Shown: piece after piece, positions 26,883 through 34,616 of the stretch
How the letters are laid out: every line of letters starts with the position of its first letter
How positions within the stretch are numbered: the stretch's first letter is position 1
Assembly (NCBI GenBank): GCA_021831785.1
Contig: JAKBMB010000024.1
Coordinates: 1-64,000, forward strand
Length of the DNA: 64,000 bases
DNA from: Deltaproteobacteria bacterium
Lineage (GTDB): Bacteria; Desulfobacterota; Binatia; Binatales; Binataceae
Reading direction: 5' to 3'
Program-made: the position numbers and the translations under genes
The notes under the pieces: model-generated
What the model saw: the letters and a program-made list of their open reading frames with translations, nothing else
Databases searched by the model: none
Told to the model about the DNA's origin: nothing

Positions 26883-27743
26883 ATGAGCACCCGGCTGACG
26901 GAGCTAAACGACAATATCATATTCGCGACGCTTCGCGACTACGTCGAACAACTGGCCGAAGAGGGGCTTGACGGCCCTCCCATGTCGCCGGCTTCCCTCC
27001 ATGGGGAATGCTCGCCGCGCACCGCCGCGGCGGCGGGCGAAGGCGCGCGCGCGAGCGCTTTGTCGCCCGCCGCGGCGCGCAACGAGAGGCCCGAGGCCGG
27101 CGCCTCGCGCGCCGCTTCAGGCGCGGCCGCGGCGCTTTTCTCCGCCTATCCCGGTCTCGAGGAGACCGGCGATCTAGCGGAACTGCGCGCCTTTATCGGC
27201 GATTGCCGGCGATGCAAGCTTGCCGGCGGCCGCACACACTTGGTCTTCGGCGTGGGCAATCCCAACGCGCGGCTGATGTTCGTCGGCGAAGGCCCCGGGG
27301 CCGACGAGGACGCTCAAGGCGAACCGTTCGTGGGCCGCGCCGGCCAGTTGCTGACCGACATCATCGAGCGCGGGATGGGGATGGGCCGCGCCGAGGTCTA
27401 CATCTGCAACGTGGTTAAGTGCCGTCCGCCGGAAAACCGCAAGCCCGAGCCCGGCGAAATCGCCGCCTGCGAGCCGTTTCTGTGGCGCCAAATCGATCTG
27501 GTACGGCCGCAGGTCATTGTCGCGCTCGGCTCGGTTGCGGCTCAATCGCTGCTCAAGGTCAAGACCCCAATCAGCCGGCTGCGCGGCTCGTGGCATGAGG
27601 CGCGGGGCATCAGAGTGATGCCCACGTTTCATCCCGCTTACCTGCTGCGCAACCCGGCCGACAAGCGCCTGGTTTGGAGCGACGTCCAGCAGGTGATGAA
27701 GGCATTGGGACTGCCGGCGGTCAAACCAGGCCGCCCGCGTTGA
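26883..27743 (+). CDS. Uracil-DNA glycosylase, family 4 (iron-sulfur)
   Basis: A 286-residue protein. The catalytic domain starts near residue 100 with [18 protein letters not shown]. It includes [20 protein letters not shown] (uracil pocket), [20 protein letters not shown] (iron-sulfur cysteines) and the HPAYLLRNP motif. Cysteines in CRRCKL and around VKCRPPEN...AACEPF can hold a 4Fe-4S cluster. The first ~95 residues are an alanine-rich linker after [20 protein letters not shown], which is longer than in typical members. It removes uracil from DNA in base-excision repair. Confidence 0.93.
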   Translation: MSTRLTELNDNIIFATLRDYVEQLAEEGLDGPPMSPASLHGECSPRTAAAAGEGARASALSPAAARNERPEAGASRAASGAAAALFSAYPGLEETGDLAELRAFIGDCRRCKLAGGRTHLVFGVGNPNARLMFVGEGPGADEDAQGEPFVGRAGQLLTDIIERGMGMGRAEVYICNVVKCRPPENRKPEPGEIAACEPFLWRQIDLVRPQVIVALGSVAAQSLLKVKTPISRLRGSWHEARGIRVMPTFHPAYLLRNPADKRLVWSDVQQVMKALGLPAVKPGRPR

Positions 27744-28160
27744 GCTGTCGGCCAACGATATTACGGCGCTGTATCGGACGATGCGGCCGTCTCCGATGAG
27801 TCTCACCGCAACAACGAGATGACGACCGCGAGGCGAGTGTTACGGCGCCGGCGTGTCTCTGCTCGGTCCCAGCGATTACTGAGGACTGCAGAATACCGTG
27901 ACAGGCACACTTTCAGCTTGGCCTTCTACCGTGGGACAGGCTTTTAGCCTGTCATCTCGGGCTAAAAGCCCGAGCCATCAATCCTCATCTTCGCCCCGCA
28001 ACGCGGCGAAGGCCCTATTTCTGGTTCCTTCCCCCGCCGCGCGGGGGAAGGTTAGGATGGGGGGCGCGGGCCTTACCCGCGCAGCGAGCACCAGGCCGCG
28101 CCCACGACCCAGCGCCGTATCAATATTTTGCGATCCTCAATAGGTCATGGAGAGTGCTGA
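27744..28160. other. Gap filled mainly by a repeat element
   Basis: Of about 420 bases, 27876-28145 is the inverted-end element listed next. The remaining ~130 bases after the UDG gene show nothing recognisable. Confidence 0.5.
27876..28145 (+). repeat. ~270-bp MITE-like element with imperfect ~27-bp inverted ends, copy 1
   Basis: The left end starts TTACTGAGGACTGCAGAATA; the right end in reverse complement reads CTATTGAGGATCGCAAAATA, so the ends are related inverted repeats. Inside are two adjoining hairpins, GACAGGCTTTTAGCCTGTC (27935-27953) and CTCGGGCTAAAAGCCCGAG (27956-27974), and a CTTCCCCCGC...GCGGGGGAAGG palindrome near 28025-28055. About 70 bases recur inverted at 32046-32117, and the ends recur at 52490-52645. 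Confidence 0.65.
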
Positions 28161-28736
28161 TTGACAGGCACGCTTATTTTGGTGAGGCACGCGGAGAGTG
28201 AGGGCAACCGCGATCGGCGATTCACCACTTCGCCGGCAGTTGAGCTAACCGAGCAAGGGCGCCAGCAGGCTGCTTCGGCGGCGGACAAAATCCGGCGGCT
28301 TTACCGGCCGCAGCGGGTGATCACCAGCCCCTACCTCCGCGCCCGCCAGACGGCTGAGATCATCGCGCAGGCGCTAAAGCTCAAGTTAGTGCTCGAGGAC
28401 GGACTTCGCGAGCAAAGCTACGGCAGGCTGGCCGGCCAGCCCTATGATGCGGTCTTCGCCACCGCGGGCTACGACCCTCAGCGGCTATGGACGTGGCGGC
28501 CGCCCGGCGGCGAGAGCCTCGAGGATGTACGCGAGCGCGTGCTGCCGGTCTTCGAACGCCTGGCGGCGCAGCATCGCGACGCCGAAGTGGTGGTGGTGAG
28601 CCACGGCGGCGTAATGGCCGCGGTGCGGGCCGCGCTTGCCGGAGGCTGGGAGCACGCCGTGGTCCCGCCGAACACCGGGATTTTCGTCGTCAAGCACACC
28701 GCAGGCCGCCTGCTGTCGTTGGAAGTCGCTGACTAA
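28161..28736 (+). CDS. Histidine phosphatase (phosphoglycerate mutase-like)
   Basis: A 191-residue enzyme starting at TTG. LVRHAESEGNRDR has the catalytic RHG/RHA histidine, YLRARQTAEIIAQAL follows, and VVSHGGVMAAVRAAL carries the second active-site histidine. These define the branch that includes alpha-ribazole phosphatase CobC, broad-specificity phosphatases and cofactor-dependent mutases; the acceptor is not determinable. The gene begins 15 bases after the 270-bp repeat element, so its promoter may lie within the repeat. Confidence 0.88.
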   Translation: MTGTLILVRHAESEGNRDRRFTTSPAVELTEQGRQQAASAADKIRRLYRPQRVITSPYLRARQTAEIIAQALKLKLVLEDGLREQSYGRLAGQPYDAVFATAGYDPQRLWTWRPPGGESLEDVRERVLPVFERLAAQHRDAEVVVVSHGGVMAAVRAALAGGWEHAVVPPNTGIFVVKHTAGRLLSLEVAD

Positions 28737-28841
28737 TCCGGCGCGCGCGGCCTGAATTTGCGTCGACAGCCGCGGCGAGGCCGCTCCCCCCTGCGCCGCG
28801 ACCCCTCCCGATGGGGCGATGAAGAGGTAAGGCAGGCCGCG

Positions 28842-29090
28842 CTATAGAGTCCTGCATATCATAAGTGACAGTTTTGCCTGCCGCCAGAACGATTGCACCA
28901 GGGGTTGGCGACGGTGCAGCGCGCGGCGGGCCTGATTGCTGAGCTGGGTGAAATCGCGGGGACAGAAATTGGGCAGCTCGTGATGTTTCTAATAACCCCA
29001 GATGTATTCCACCGGATTGAGTACCGGGGCGTAACCCGGCAACCACTCAAGCGCGAAGCGGCCGGCGCGACGGACGCCATCCTTGCCGGC
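28842..29090 (-). pseudogene. IS630-type transposase, C-terminal remnant with nonsense codon
   Basis: The minus strand encodes FALEWLPGYAPVLNPVEYIW, matching the DDE_3 end of IS630-type transposases, then GY, an in-frame TAG at 28989-28991, and in the same frame KHHELPNFCPRDFTQLSNQA and LVQSFWRQAKL. Intact relatives read a leucine or tryptophan before KHHELPNFC. Only the last third of the transposase is left. The hicBA genes begin about 60 bases from the fragment's upstream end. Confidence 0.75.
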
Positions 29091-29150
29091 CAATAGGATG
29101 CGCCAAGGCAGCCGTTGTGCTACGTTATGGACCCGGGCGGACAACCCGTT

Positions 29151-29360
29151 ATGCGGCTCACAATCGAAATCGAGCGCGAAGAAGACGGACGCTGGCTTGC
29201 GGAGATACCGGCCCTTCCCGGGGCGATGGCCTACGGACCGACTCGCGATGCCGCGATTGCAGCCGTCAAGGTGTTGGCGCTGCGCATAATGGCCGACGAG
29301 ATAGAGCACGGCGAGCGTTTGCCCGACACGGCTGACATCAACTTTACCCTAGCGGCGTGA
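29151..29360 (+). CDS. hicB: HicB-family antitoxin
   Basis: A 69-residue protein beginning MRLTIEIEREEDGRWLAEIP, then LPGAMAYGPTRDAAIAAVKV and EIEHGERLP, the partial RNase H-like fold of HicB. An ATG at 29127 in frame would lengthen it by eight residues. No C-terminal DNA-binding domain is present, so autorepression may need another factor. The stop overlaps the hicA start. The order antitoxin-toxin is the reverse of the best-known hicAB loci but occurs widely. Confidence 0.85.
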   Translation: MRLTIEIEREEDGRWLAEIPALPGAMAYGPTRDAAIAAVKVLALRIMADEIEHGERLPDTADINFTLAA

Positions 29361-29569
29361 GCGTCTGGCGCGCAGCCAAGGCGCGGCGCGTGCTAGCCGC
29401 GCTTAAGTGCATCGGCTGGCAAATCAAACGACAAAGCGGCTCCCATCGACGCCTTGAGCGTCCAGGCTGGCCGGATTTCACCTTTGCCTTTCACGACGAG
29501 CAGGAAATCGGGCCGCGCATGCTAGCCCGTATCGCCCAGCATACCGGGCTCAGACCTGAAGATCTGTAG
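29357..29569 (+). CDS. hicA: HicA-family mRNA interferase toxin
   Basis: A 70-residue dsRBD-like toxin starting at GTG inside the hicB stop (GTGA overlap). RRVLAALKCIGWQIKRQSGS is followed by the catalytic histidine in SHRRLERPGW and by an IGPRMLARIAQHTGLRPEDL tail, as in the YcfA/HicA family. Both the histidine and the fold elements look intact, so the toxin is probably active and held by HicB. Confidence 0.88.
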   Translation: MSVWRAAKARRVLAALKCIGWQIKRQSGSHRRLERPGWPDFTFAFHDEQEIGPRMLARIAQHTGLRPEDL

Positions 29570-29665
29570 GCAAAGCAATGGCAAAAACACGCGGTCTCGG
29601 AAGCCCGTGGCTGTCAAATTGCCGGGCCAGCGTTTTACGAAAACCGAAAAAGCCTTGACTTTGGC

Positions 29666-30994
29666 TCAATAGTAGTCCACCGGGTCGATCTGACGCTTGG
29701 CTCCCCAGTAAAAGAGCATGTTCTCGGTGAGCCCCTGCCAGATAAATTTATGCGGCGGGAACACTAGGCGTTTGAAGATCGACTTGAGCGAGTAGAACTG
29801 CCTGGTGCATCGCCAAACCCCTTCTTCGACGTCCTGCGGCGACATCTGCTTGGGCACGAACATGCAGCGGAAGTTGTTGGTGAACATGTCGGCGTCGGGA
29901 ATGATCACGCGATCCTCATCCTCGAGCTGCTTGCGCATCGGGGTGCCCTTGCGCGGCGTAACCGTGTTGAAGAAAGCCTCGGGCGCGCGGATTTCGTGCA
30001 AAAACTGCAGCGTCTCGTCGAAGATATGGGGCCTGTCAGCATCAAGGCCGAACAGGAAGTTAAGCGAATAGTAGATTCCGTATTTCTCCAGCCGCGCCAA
30101 GAGCTTTTTGTATTCCTTGACGTGGTTCTGAATCTTATGAATGGTGAGCAGGCTGTCCTGGCTTATCGATTCCACGCCGATATTGACGTGGAACACGCCG
30201 GCCTTGGCGGCGAGCTCGAGCAGCTCCTCGTCATGGTTGGAGTTCACCGTCCACAAGCACGAGAAGCGGATATTGAGCGGGGCCAGCGCGCGGAACAATT
30301 CGCGGGCGAATTTGTGCTTGCCGGTTATCTGGTCGTCGATAAATTGGAAGCGGCGAGCTCCGGTTATCTGGACCTGCTGCTTGATTTCCTCGACGATATC
30401 CTCGATCGGGCGCGTGCGGTAGCTGCCGTCATAGAAGACCGGGATCTCGCAGAAGGAGCACCGATAGGGGCATCCGCGGCTGGCCTGAATCGGCAGCGCC
30501 TTGAACAGATAGCGATTGAGGTTGAGCAATTCATGCCGCGGACGGGGGAGCTTTTTCAGATCATGCAGTTTGTCGCCGCGGTAGACCTGCTTGAGCTTTC
30601 CGTCCTGCCAATCGCGCAGCAGCGGCTCCCAGACCAGATCCGCCTCGCCCTGAACCACGGCGTCCGCGTGCTGGAGCGCCGCTTCGGTCTGCAAAGTGGA
30701 GTGAAAGCCGCCCATCACGACCGGTATGCCGCGTTTTCTGAATTCGTCGGCGAGCTGATAGGCGCGCAGCGCGGCGCCGATCGTGGTGGTCATTCCGACC
30801 AGGTCCCATTCGGCGTCGAAATCGACGTCCTGCAATCGTTCGTCGCACAGCACAACCTCGAAGTCGTCGGGCGTGAGCGCTGCGACCAGCGGTATCATCA
30901 GACCGATGATCAGGCGCCACTTGGTCTTGTGCGGGGACCCGTCGAGATGAACGGTCGTTGGCTGGATTAGCAGTATTCGGGGTTTATGCTTCAT
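29666..30994 (-). CDS. B12-binding radical SAM protein
   Basis: A 442-residue enzyme with the ATG at 30994, preceded by GGCGGAGAA. Residues ~1-150 form a cobalamin-binding Rossmann domain (ILLIQPTTVHLD, GMTTTIGAAL, VVMGGFHSTLQTEAAL). The 4Fe-4S motif is CPYRCSFCE (CxxxCxxC) near residue 195, followed by a radical SAM barrel with INIGVESISQDSL and GLDADRPHIFDETL. The reaction, such as methylation or ring change of a hydrophobic substrate, is unknown. It overlaps the end of the membrane-protein gene upstream by 11 bases and lies near the hopanoid region, but does not look like HpnJ or HpnP. Confidence 0.85.
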   Translation of the reverse strand: MKHKPRILLIQPTTVHLDGSPHKTKWRLIIGLMIPLVAALTPDDFEVVLCDERLQDVDFDAEWDLVGMTTTIGAALRAYQLADEFRKRGIPVVMGGFHSTLQTEAALQHADAVVQGEADLVWEPLLRDWQDGKLKQVYRGDKLHDLKKLPRPRHELLNLNRYLFKALPIQASRGCPYRCSFCEIPVFYDGSYRTRPIEDIVEEIKQQVQITGARRFQFIDDQITGKHKFARELFRALAPLNIRFSCLWTVNSNHDEELLELAAKAGVFHVNIGVESISQDSLLTIHKIQNHVKEYKKLLARLEKYGIYYSLNFLFGLDADRPHIFDETLQFLHEIRAPEAFFNTVTPRKGTPMRKQLEDEDRVIIPDADMFTNNFRCMFVPKQMSPQDVEEGVWRCTRQFYSLKSIFKRLVFPPHKFIWQGLTENMLFYWGAKRQIDPVDYY

Positions 30995-31934
30995 AAGATT
31001 TCTCCGCCGCCGCCTTCGCATAGGAATCGCGGGCGTGTCGCCGGCTAGCCGGCGGGCCTTGAATTTTGGCAAATCCGCAAAACAGGAGCGCCGCCGCGTA
31101 CGTGCCCGGCGCGGCGCCCCACACGAAGTACTCCAGGTGATTTAACGCCGCCAGTATCAACACCAGGTAAGCAAAGTCTCGGCCGCTTGCTCGCTCCACT
31201 TTCGCCAGCCAAGCTTGGTTGGATCCCTCGCCCAGCCGCGTAAACGCATAGCTCACTGCTACGGCGCAGAGCCCGAAGCCCAACAGCAGCGCGCCAAGAA
31301 GGTAGGGCATCGCCGGCGCGCGCTCGCTGCGATACACGCCCAGAGCGATCCCGCAAGACACCGTCACGTGCACCAGGTTGTCGGTGATATGGTCGAGGCG
31401 TTCGCCCGCCGCGAACTCCATCATTTTAACCCGCGCGAACTCGCCGGGCGCAAAAGGCGTGCGCGACGAACCCGGCTGGAGCGCCGCCCAACCGTCAGGC
31501 ATCAGCGTCTGCGCCCATGCTCCGGCAGCGAAGCGCCCACCGCGGCCGCCGGCGTCAACCGCTAACTCCGCCGGGCGCCAAGGCGCCGACGAGTAGGCGT
31601 CGCGCAGATGCTTCAGGTCCCAACGCAGAAACACCACATCGCCGCTCAGCACCAAGCACGGTGCGCTCGGCGCCAAGCCGTGCGGCAACTCTTGCGGCGT
31701 GTTCAGCGAATCCACTATATCAATCGCGCCGCGCTCCACTTCGCTCGAACGCGCGCGTTCCAGACAATCGCGCCGCTCGCGCGGACATTCCAGGACCAAT
31801 CGTTCTATTCCCGCGCGCCGGCAAAGCTTAAGGCTTCGTTCAAGCAAGGAACGGTCGAAGAGAATCCGGCTTGCGCGCCAGGCTTCCAGCTCCACGGCAG
31901 TTCTCACCACCCTGTCATCGCCGGAGCAAGCCAT
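30984..31934 (-). CDS. Nucleotidyltransferase-like / CDP-alcohol phosphotransferase-like membrane protein
   Basis: A 316-residue protein. Residues ~15-110 resemble a sugar-nucleotidyltransferase core (ILFDRSLLERSLKLCRRAGI, then CLVLSGDVVFLRWDLKHL), lacking the usual glycine-rich start. Next comes PGEFARVKMMEFAAGERLDH followed by ITD, which fits the CDP-alcohol phosphotransferase signature DGxxARx8Gx3Dx3D except that the first aspartate is proline. Three or four hydrophobic helices follow. The layout recalls fused inositol-1-P cytidylyltransferase/DIPP synthase, but both active sites look incomplete. It is translationally coupled to the radical SAM gene. Confidence 0.55.
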   Translation of the reverse strand: MACSGDDRVVRTAVELEAWRASRILFDRSLLERSLKLCRRAGIERLVLECPRERRDCLERARSSEVERGAIDIVDSLNTPQELPHGLAPSAPCLVLSGDVVFLRWDLKHLRDAYSSAPWRPAELAVDAGGRGGRFAAGAWAQTLMPDGWAALQPGSSRTPFAPGEFARVKMMEFAAGERLDHITDNLVHVTVSCGIALGVYRSERAPAMPYLLGALLLGFGLCAVAVSYAFTRLGEGSNQAWLAKVERASGRDFAYLVLILAALNHLEYFVWGAAPGTYAAALLFCGFAKIQGPPASRRHARDSYAKAAAEKSYEA

Positions 31935-32302
31935 TCGTTAAGTCTACTAGACCAATCGGTCAGGCATGTCAACGAAAGCCTGGCGCCGCAGGGCGGCGGA
32001 AGGTGAAGATGGGGTGACTCAGGCTTCCAGCCTGAGATGACCGTGGCTCGGGCTTTTAGCCCGAGATGACAGGCTAAAAGCCTGTCCCACGGTAGAAGGC
32101 CAAGCTGAAAGTCTGCCTGTCAGTGTACTCTGTAGTCATCAGTAAGCATGGTTTCGCGTTGGCAGTTCGGCTTTTTATCGCACGTTGCGTCAATCGAATC
32201 GCAGCCCGTCGGCGCGTACGCGCCAGCGCCATCAGCTTTTCGCGCTCGAACATATTGAGAACCGTTAAGAGCGGTTAAGAAGCCTGTTATGCTAAAGACC
32301 GC
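31935..32302. other. Gap carrying a repeat array
   Basis: About 370 bases. The central part (32018-32145) holds three hairpins and one element end, listed separately. The rest shows no gene or RNA. Confidence 0.5.
32018..32145 (-). repeat. REP hairpin array, truncated copy 2 of the 270-bp element
   Basis: Three hairpins in a row: CTCAGGCTTCCAGCCTGAG (32018-32036), CTCGGGCTTTTAGCCCGAG (32047-32065) and GACAGGCTAAAAGCCTGTC (32068-32086). The stretch 32046-32117 is nearly the reverse complement of 27905-27977. The right end (32115-32145) matches the inverted end of that element; the other end is not visible. Confidence 0.65.
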
Positions 32303-32657
32303 ATGGCGGCGATCCGCGCATTGGTGTTTGATTTCGGTGGCACCCTGGCTCAGCCGGGACGCCATTGGCTCGACCGGTTCGCACTGCCCTTACGCCGCTT
32401 GCGGACTTACCCCGGGTCGTGAACGATTGCGCGCGGCGTATGGCAGTGCGACCCAAGCCGGCTATCGTGCCGGCGCGCCGATCCACGGGTTTAGCCTTAA
32501 GCCGCTGCTCGAATTTCTCCCGGGCTTGCAACTCGACTACCTCAAGCGCACGCGGTCGCTCATTGCGCCGACAGGCGGCGCAGGGCGCCGAAAGGCGCTG
32601 GCTTTGGGGTCGATAAGTGAGCAGTGGCGGCCGCGCGCGCCGCGACGGAAGTTTTAA
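32303..32657 (+). pseudogene. HAD-superfamily hydrolase, frameshifted and truncated
   Basis: An ATG at 32303 opens MAAIRALVFDFGGTLAQPGR then HWLDRF, a typical HAD motif I with catalytic aspartate, but the frame stops at about 32420. A second frame, open from 32289 to 32657, continues plausibly as TPGRERLRAAYGSATQAGY and FLPGLQLDYLKR. One base change near 32385 would join them. HAD motifs II-IV are absent, so even a repaired gene would be truncated. Confidence 0.55.
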
Positions 32658-32667
32658 GGAAGTTTTG

Positions 32668-33513
32668 ATGAAAGCACGTGTCTTAGGAATATATCGCGAG
32701 GTGGAGCATTCTCCCGCAATGGCTGCCGCCGACAAGGCGATACTCGACGCCGTGCTGAACCGGTTCACCGAACTGGGTTTTTCGGTTGCTAGGCTAGCCC
32801 CAACTCAAGTGGCCGAAGTCGAACCTCGCACCTTTGTTCTCGTGTTGGCGATGTGCAAGAACAACCATGCTCTGCAACGGCTCGCGGTCTTCGAGCGGGA
32901 GGGGGTTCTCGTGATCAACTCAACGCTCGCCATCCGAAACTGCTGCCGCGATTTGCTTGACGCAGGCCTAAGTCGCAGGGGTGTGCCGGTTCCGCCCGGA
33001 AAGCTGATCGAAACCGCGCGGCCGATTGACGAGCGCGACGTCGCGGGCTTCGATCTTAAGCGCGGCGTGTTCGTTAAGCCCGCCGACCCTGAGGCGCTGG
33101 CCTCTCACGCCGTAGCAAAGATCCAGGAAATCACCGCCCTGCGGCGGGTTTTGTCCGCGCTGGGCGCGAAAGGACTGCGCCGGGCCTACGTGCAGCAGGC
33201 GGTGCAGGGCGCCGAGGTCAAGTTTTACGGGGTCGGCGGCGGGCGATACTTTGCCGCTCTGCCCGACGTGATCGAATCGACTCCTGCGCTCGGGCGCGCG
33301 CTCGCCAGTGCGGCCGGCGGCGCGGCCAAAGCCTTGGGTCTTGAGGTCTGGGGCGGCAACGCCGTAGTGAGCGAAGCCGGATTTTCGATTATCGACTTTA
33401 ACGCCTGGCCGAGCTTCGCCCCGGTGCGCGACGCAGCCGCGCATGCAATCGCACGGCGCTGCGTGACGCTGCTTGAACGCGCCGCGGCCAGGTTCGATGA
33501 AGCAAAAGCCTAA
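32668..33513 (+). CDS. ATP-grasp-like protein
   Basis: A 281-residue soluble protein with the ATG at 32668 after AAGGAAG. The C-terminal half resembles ATP-grasp ligases: a lysine/acid pattern in GVFVKPADPEA, QQAVQGAEVKFYGVG, and IIDFNAWPSFAPVRDAA, where D and N of the D-x-N metal site are visible. The N-terminal half is a Rossmann-like pre-ATP-grasp region (VLGIYREVEHSP). Substrate is unknown. A HAD-type phosphatase gene follows on the same strand before hpnH. Confidence 0.65.
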   Translation: MKARVLGIYREVEHSPAMAAADKAILDAVLNRFTELGFSVARLAPTQVAEVEPRTFVLVLAMCKNNHALQRLAVFEREGVLVINSTLAIRNCCRDLLDAGLSRRGVPVPPGKLIETARPIDERDVAGFDLKRGVFVKPADPEALASHAVAKIQEITALRRVLSALGAKGLRRAYVQQAVQGAEVKFYGVGGGRYFAALPDVIESTPALGRALASAAGGAAKALGLEVWGGNAVVSEAGFSIIDFNAWPSFAPVRDAAAHAIARRCVTLLERAAARFDEAKA

Positions 33514-33727
33514 GCCCGGCTTGACAAACCGCGGCATATTACGGCGGTACCCAACGGCGGTGCTTTGCCGGCGCCCGCTTGCACGGGCCGTTCTGCACGG
33601 CCGCGAGCGATCCGACGGGCGAAGAAATTGCCGATGCAACCGGGCGAGGCTCTCGTGCCGCATGACGCGCTTTTCGCGGCTTGCGCCCGGCCTTTGAAGC
33701 GCTAATTAACCGGGGCGATGAAGGGCA

Positions 33728-34243
33728 ATGAGCAAGGACCCGGCAAGCTATGAAGTCCGCGCACCGCGCCGGCTCCGCCGGCCGGCGCTATTTTGCGACC
33801 TGGCCGGAACCCTGGTTAGCCTCGATCAAGACCGCGAGCTTCCACTCGACGGCGCCGGAAAGATCCGGCTCGATTTGTTGGCAGGGGTGGCCGCCAAGCT
33901 GCGGTCCGCGAGCCGCGCAGTGCCGATCTTCATCGTCACCAATCAATCGGCGATCACCCGCGGGCGTTTTGCGTATTCCGCGCTTGAGGCGGCGCTGGCC
34001 GAACTCAACCGCAAATTAGGTGGAATCGTTAGCGGATGGAAAGTATGCCCTCATCGCGACGGCGACGGCTGCCGGTGCCGCAAACCGCTGGCGGGGATGG
34101 TTCTTGAACTCGCCCAAGAGCACAACCTTGATTTGGCGGCTTCGACCATGGTCGGCGACCAAGAGGTCGACGAGCAATGCGCCAAGGCCGCGGGCGTGGG
34201 GAGGTTTTGCTATGCGCGGGACTTTTTTACCGCGAGCGGATAA
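33728..34243 (+). CDS. HAD-IIIA phosphatase-like protein (GmhB/HisB-N type)
   Basis: A 171-residue protein. Motif I is PALFCDLAGTLV, so the nucleophile aspartate is present but the second aspartate of DxDxT is alanine. Motif II is VTNQSAITRG, the zinc loop CPHRDGDGCRCRKPLAGM matches heptose-bisphosphate phosphatase GmhB, and motif III/IV is STMVGDQEVDEQCAKAAGV. The altered acid/base residue makes reduced or lost phosphatase activity possible. Located between the ATP-grasp and TetR genes. Confidence 0.75.
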   Translation: MSKDPASYEVRAPRRLRRPALFCDLAGTLVSLDQDRELPLDGAGKIRLDLLAGVAAKLRSASRAVPIFIVTNQSAITRGRFAYSALEAALAELNRKLGGIVSGWKVCPHRDGDGCRCRKPLAGMVLELAQEHNLDLAASTMVGDQEVDEQCAKAAGVGRFCYARDFFTASG

Positions 34244-34616
34244 GCCCGCCGGCTAGTCGATTTTTCCACGCCTTTGGCCGGCGCTCACGGCCGGTTCCAC
34301 AGGGCGTCGGTCTAGAATGGCTTGGCGCTTGACTTTGCGGTTAGGGAAAGTATAAGTACTGACCGTAAGGTTAGCGAATCAGGATGACATGGCGCCGCGG
34401 GGGTGCGATTGCTGGGTACCAACTGCTGGCGTGATAGTTTCTCGGACAGGGCGTTTCGCCACCGAGCGCGCAGAGAGAGAAAGTGGCGCACCGATCTCAT
34501 TTCGAGAGCGCGTGACTCAGAGGCATGGGCTGACAATCGGCGAGCGGAGGCGGATGGACGGCGGCGTGACACCGTCGAGGCGTCATCAACAGGTTTGACA
34601 AGAAGGTCGAAATCGT
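34244..34616. other. Intergenic region upstream of the TetR gene
   Basis: About 370 bases without a convincing gene. It contains the promoter-like pair at 34329-34356. Sequence downstream of it shows a partial echo (GCGGTTAGGGAAAG and CCGTAAGGTTAGCGA), possibly part of a regulator site. Confidence 0.4.
34329..34356 (+). promoter_or_regulatory. Candidate sigma-70 promoter upstream of the TetR-hpnH genes
   Basis: TTGACT and TATAAG are separated by 16 bases, the best consensus-like pair noticed in the window. It points toward the TetR gene about 260 bases downstream, leaving a long leader. Function not tested. Confidence 0.5.

Noticed and set aside
27898-28143. An 81-codon open frame starting at GTG
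   Set aside because: It lies entirely within the inverted-end repeat element and translates hairpin sequence.
29666-30994. Assignment of the B12 radical SAM gene as hpnJ or hpnP
   Set aside because: The B12 domain and the region around the cluster motif do not resemble those families as I know them; only general membership is supported.
27876-32145. Possible CRISPR array, because hairpin repeats recur
   Set aside because: The repeats are few, in mixed orientation and not evenly spaced by unique spacers; no cas gene is present.
34376-34610. Short open frames starting between the promoter-like site and the TetR gene
   Set aside because: They overlap each other in different frames, extend beyond or into the regulator gene and have no recognisable content.
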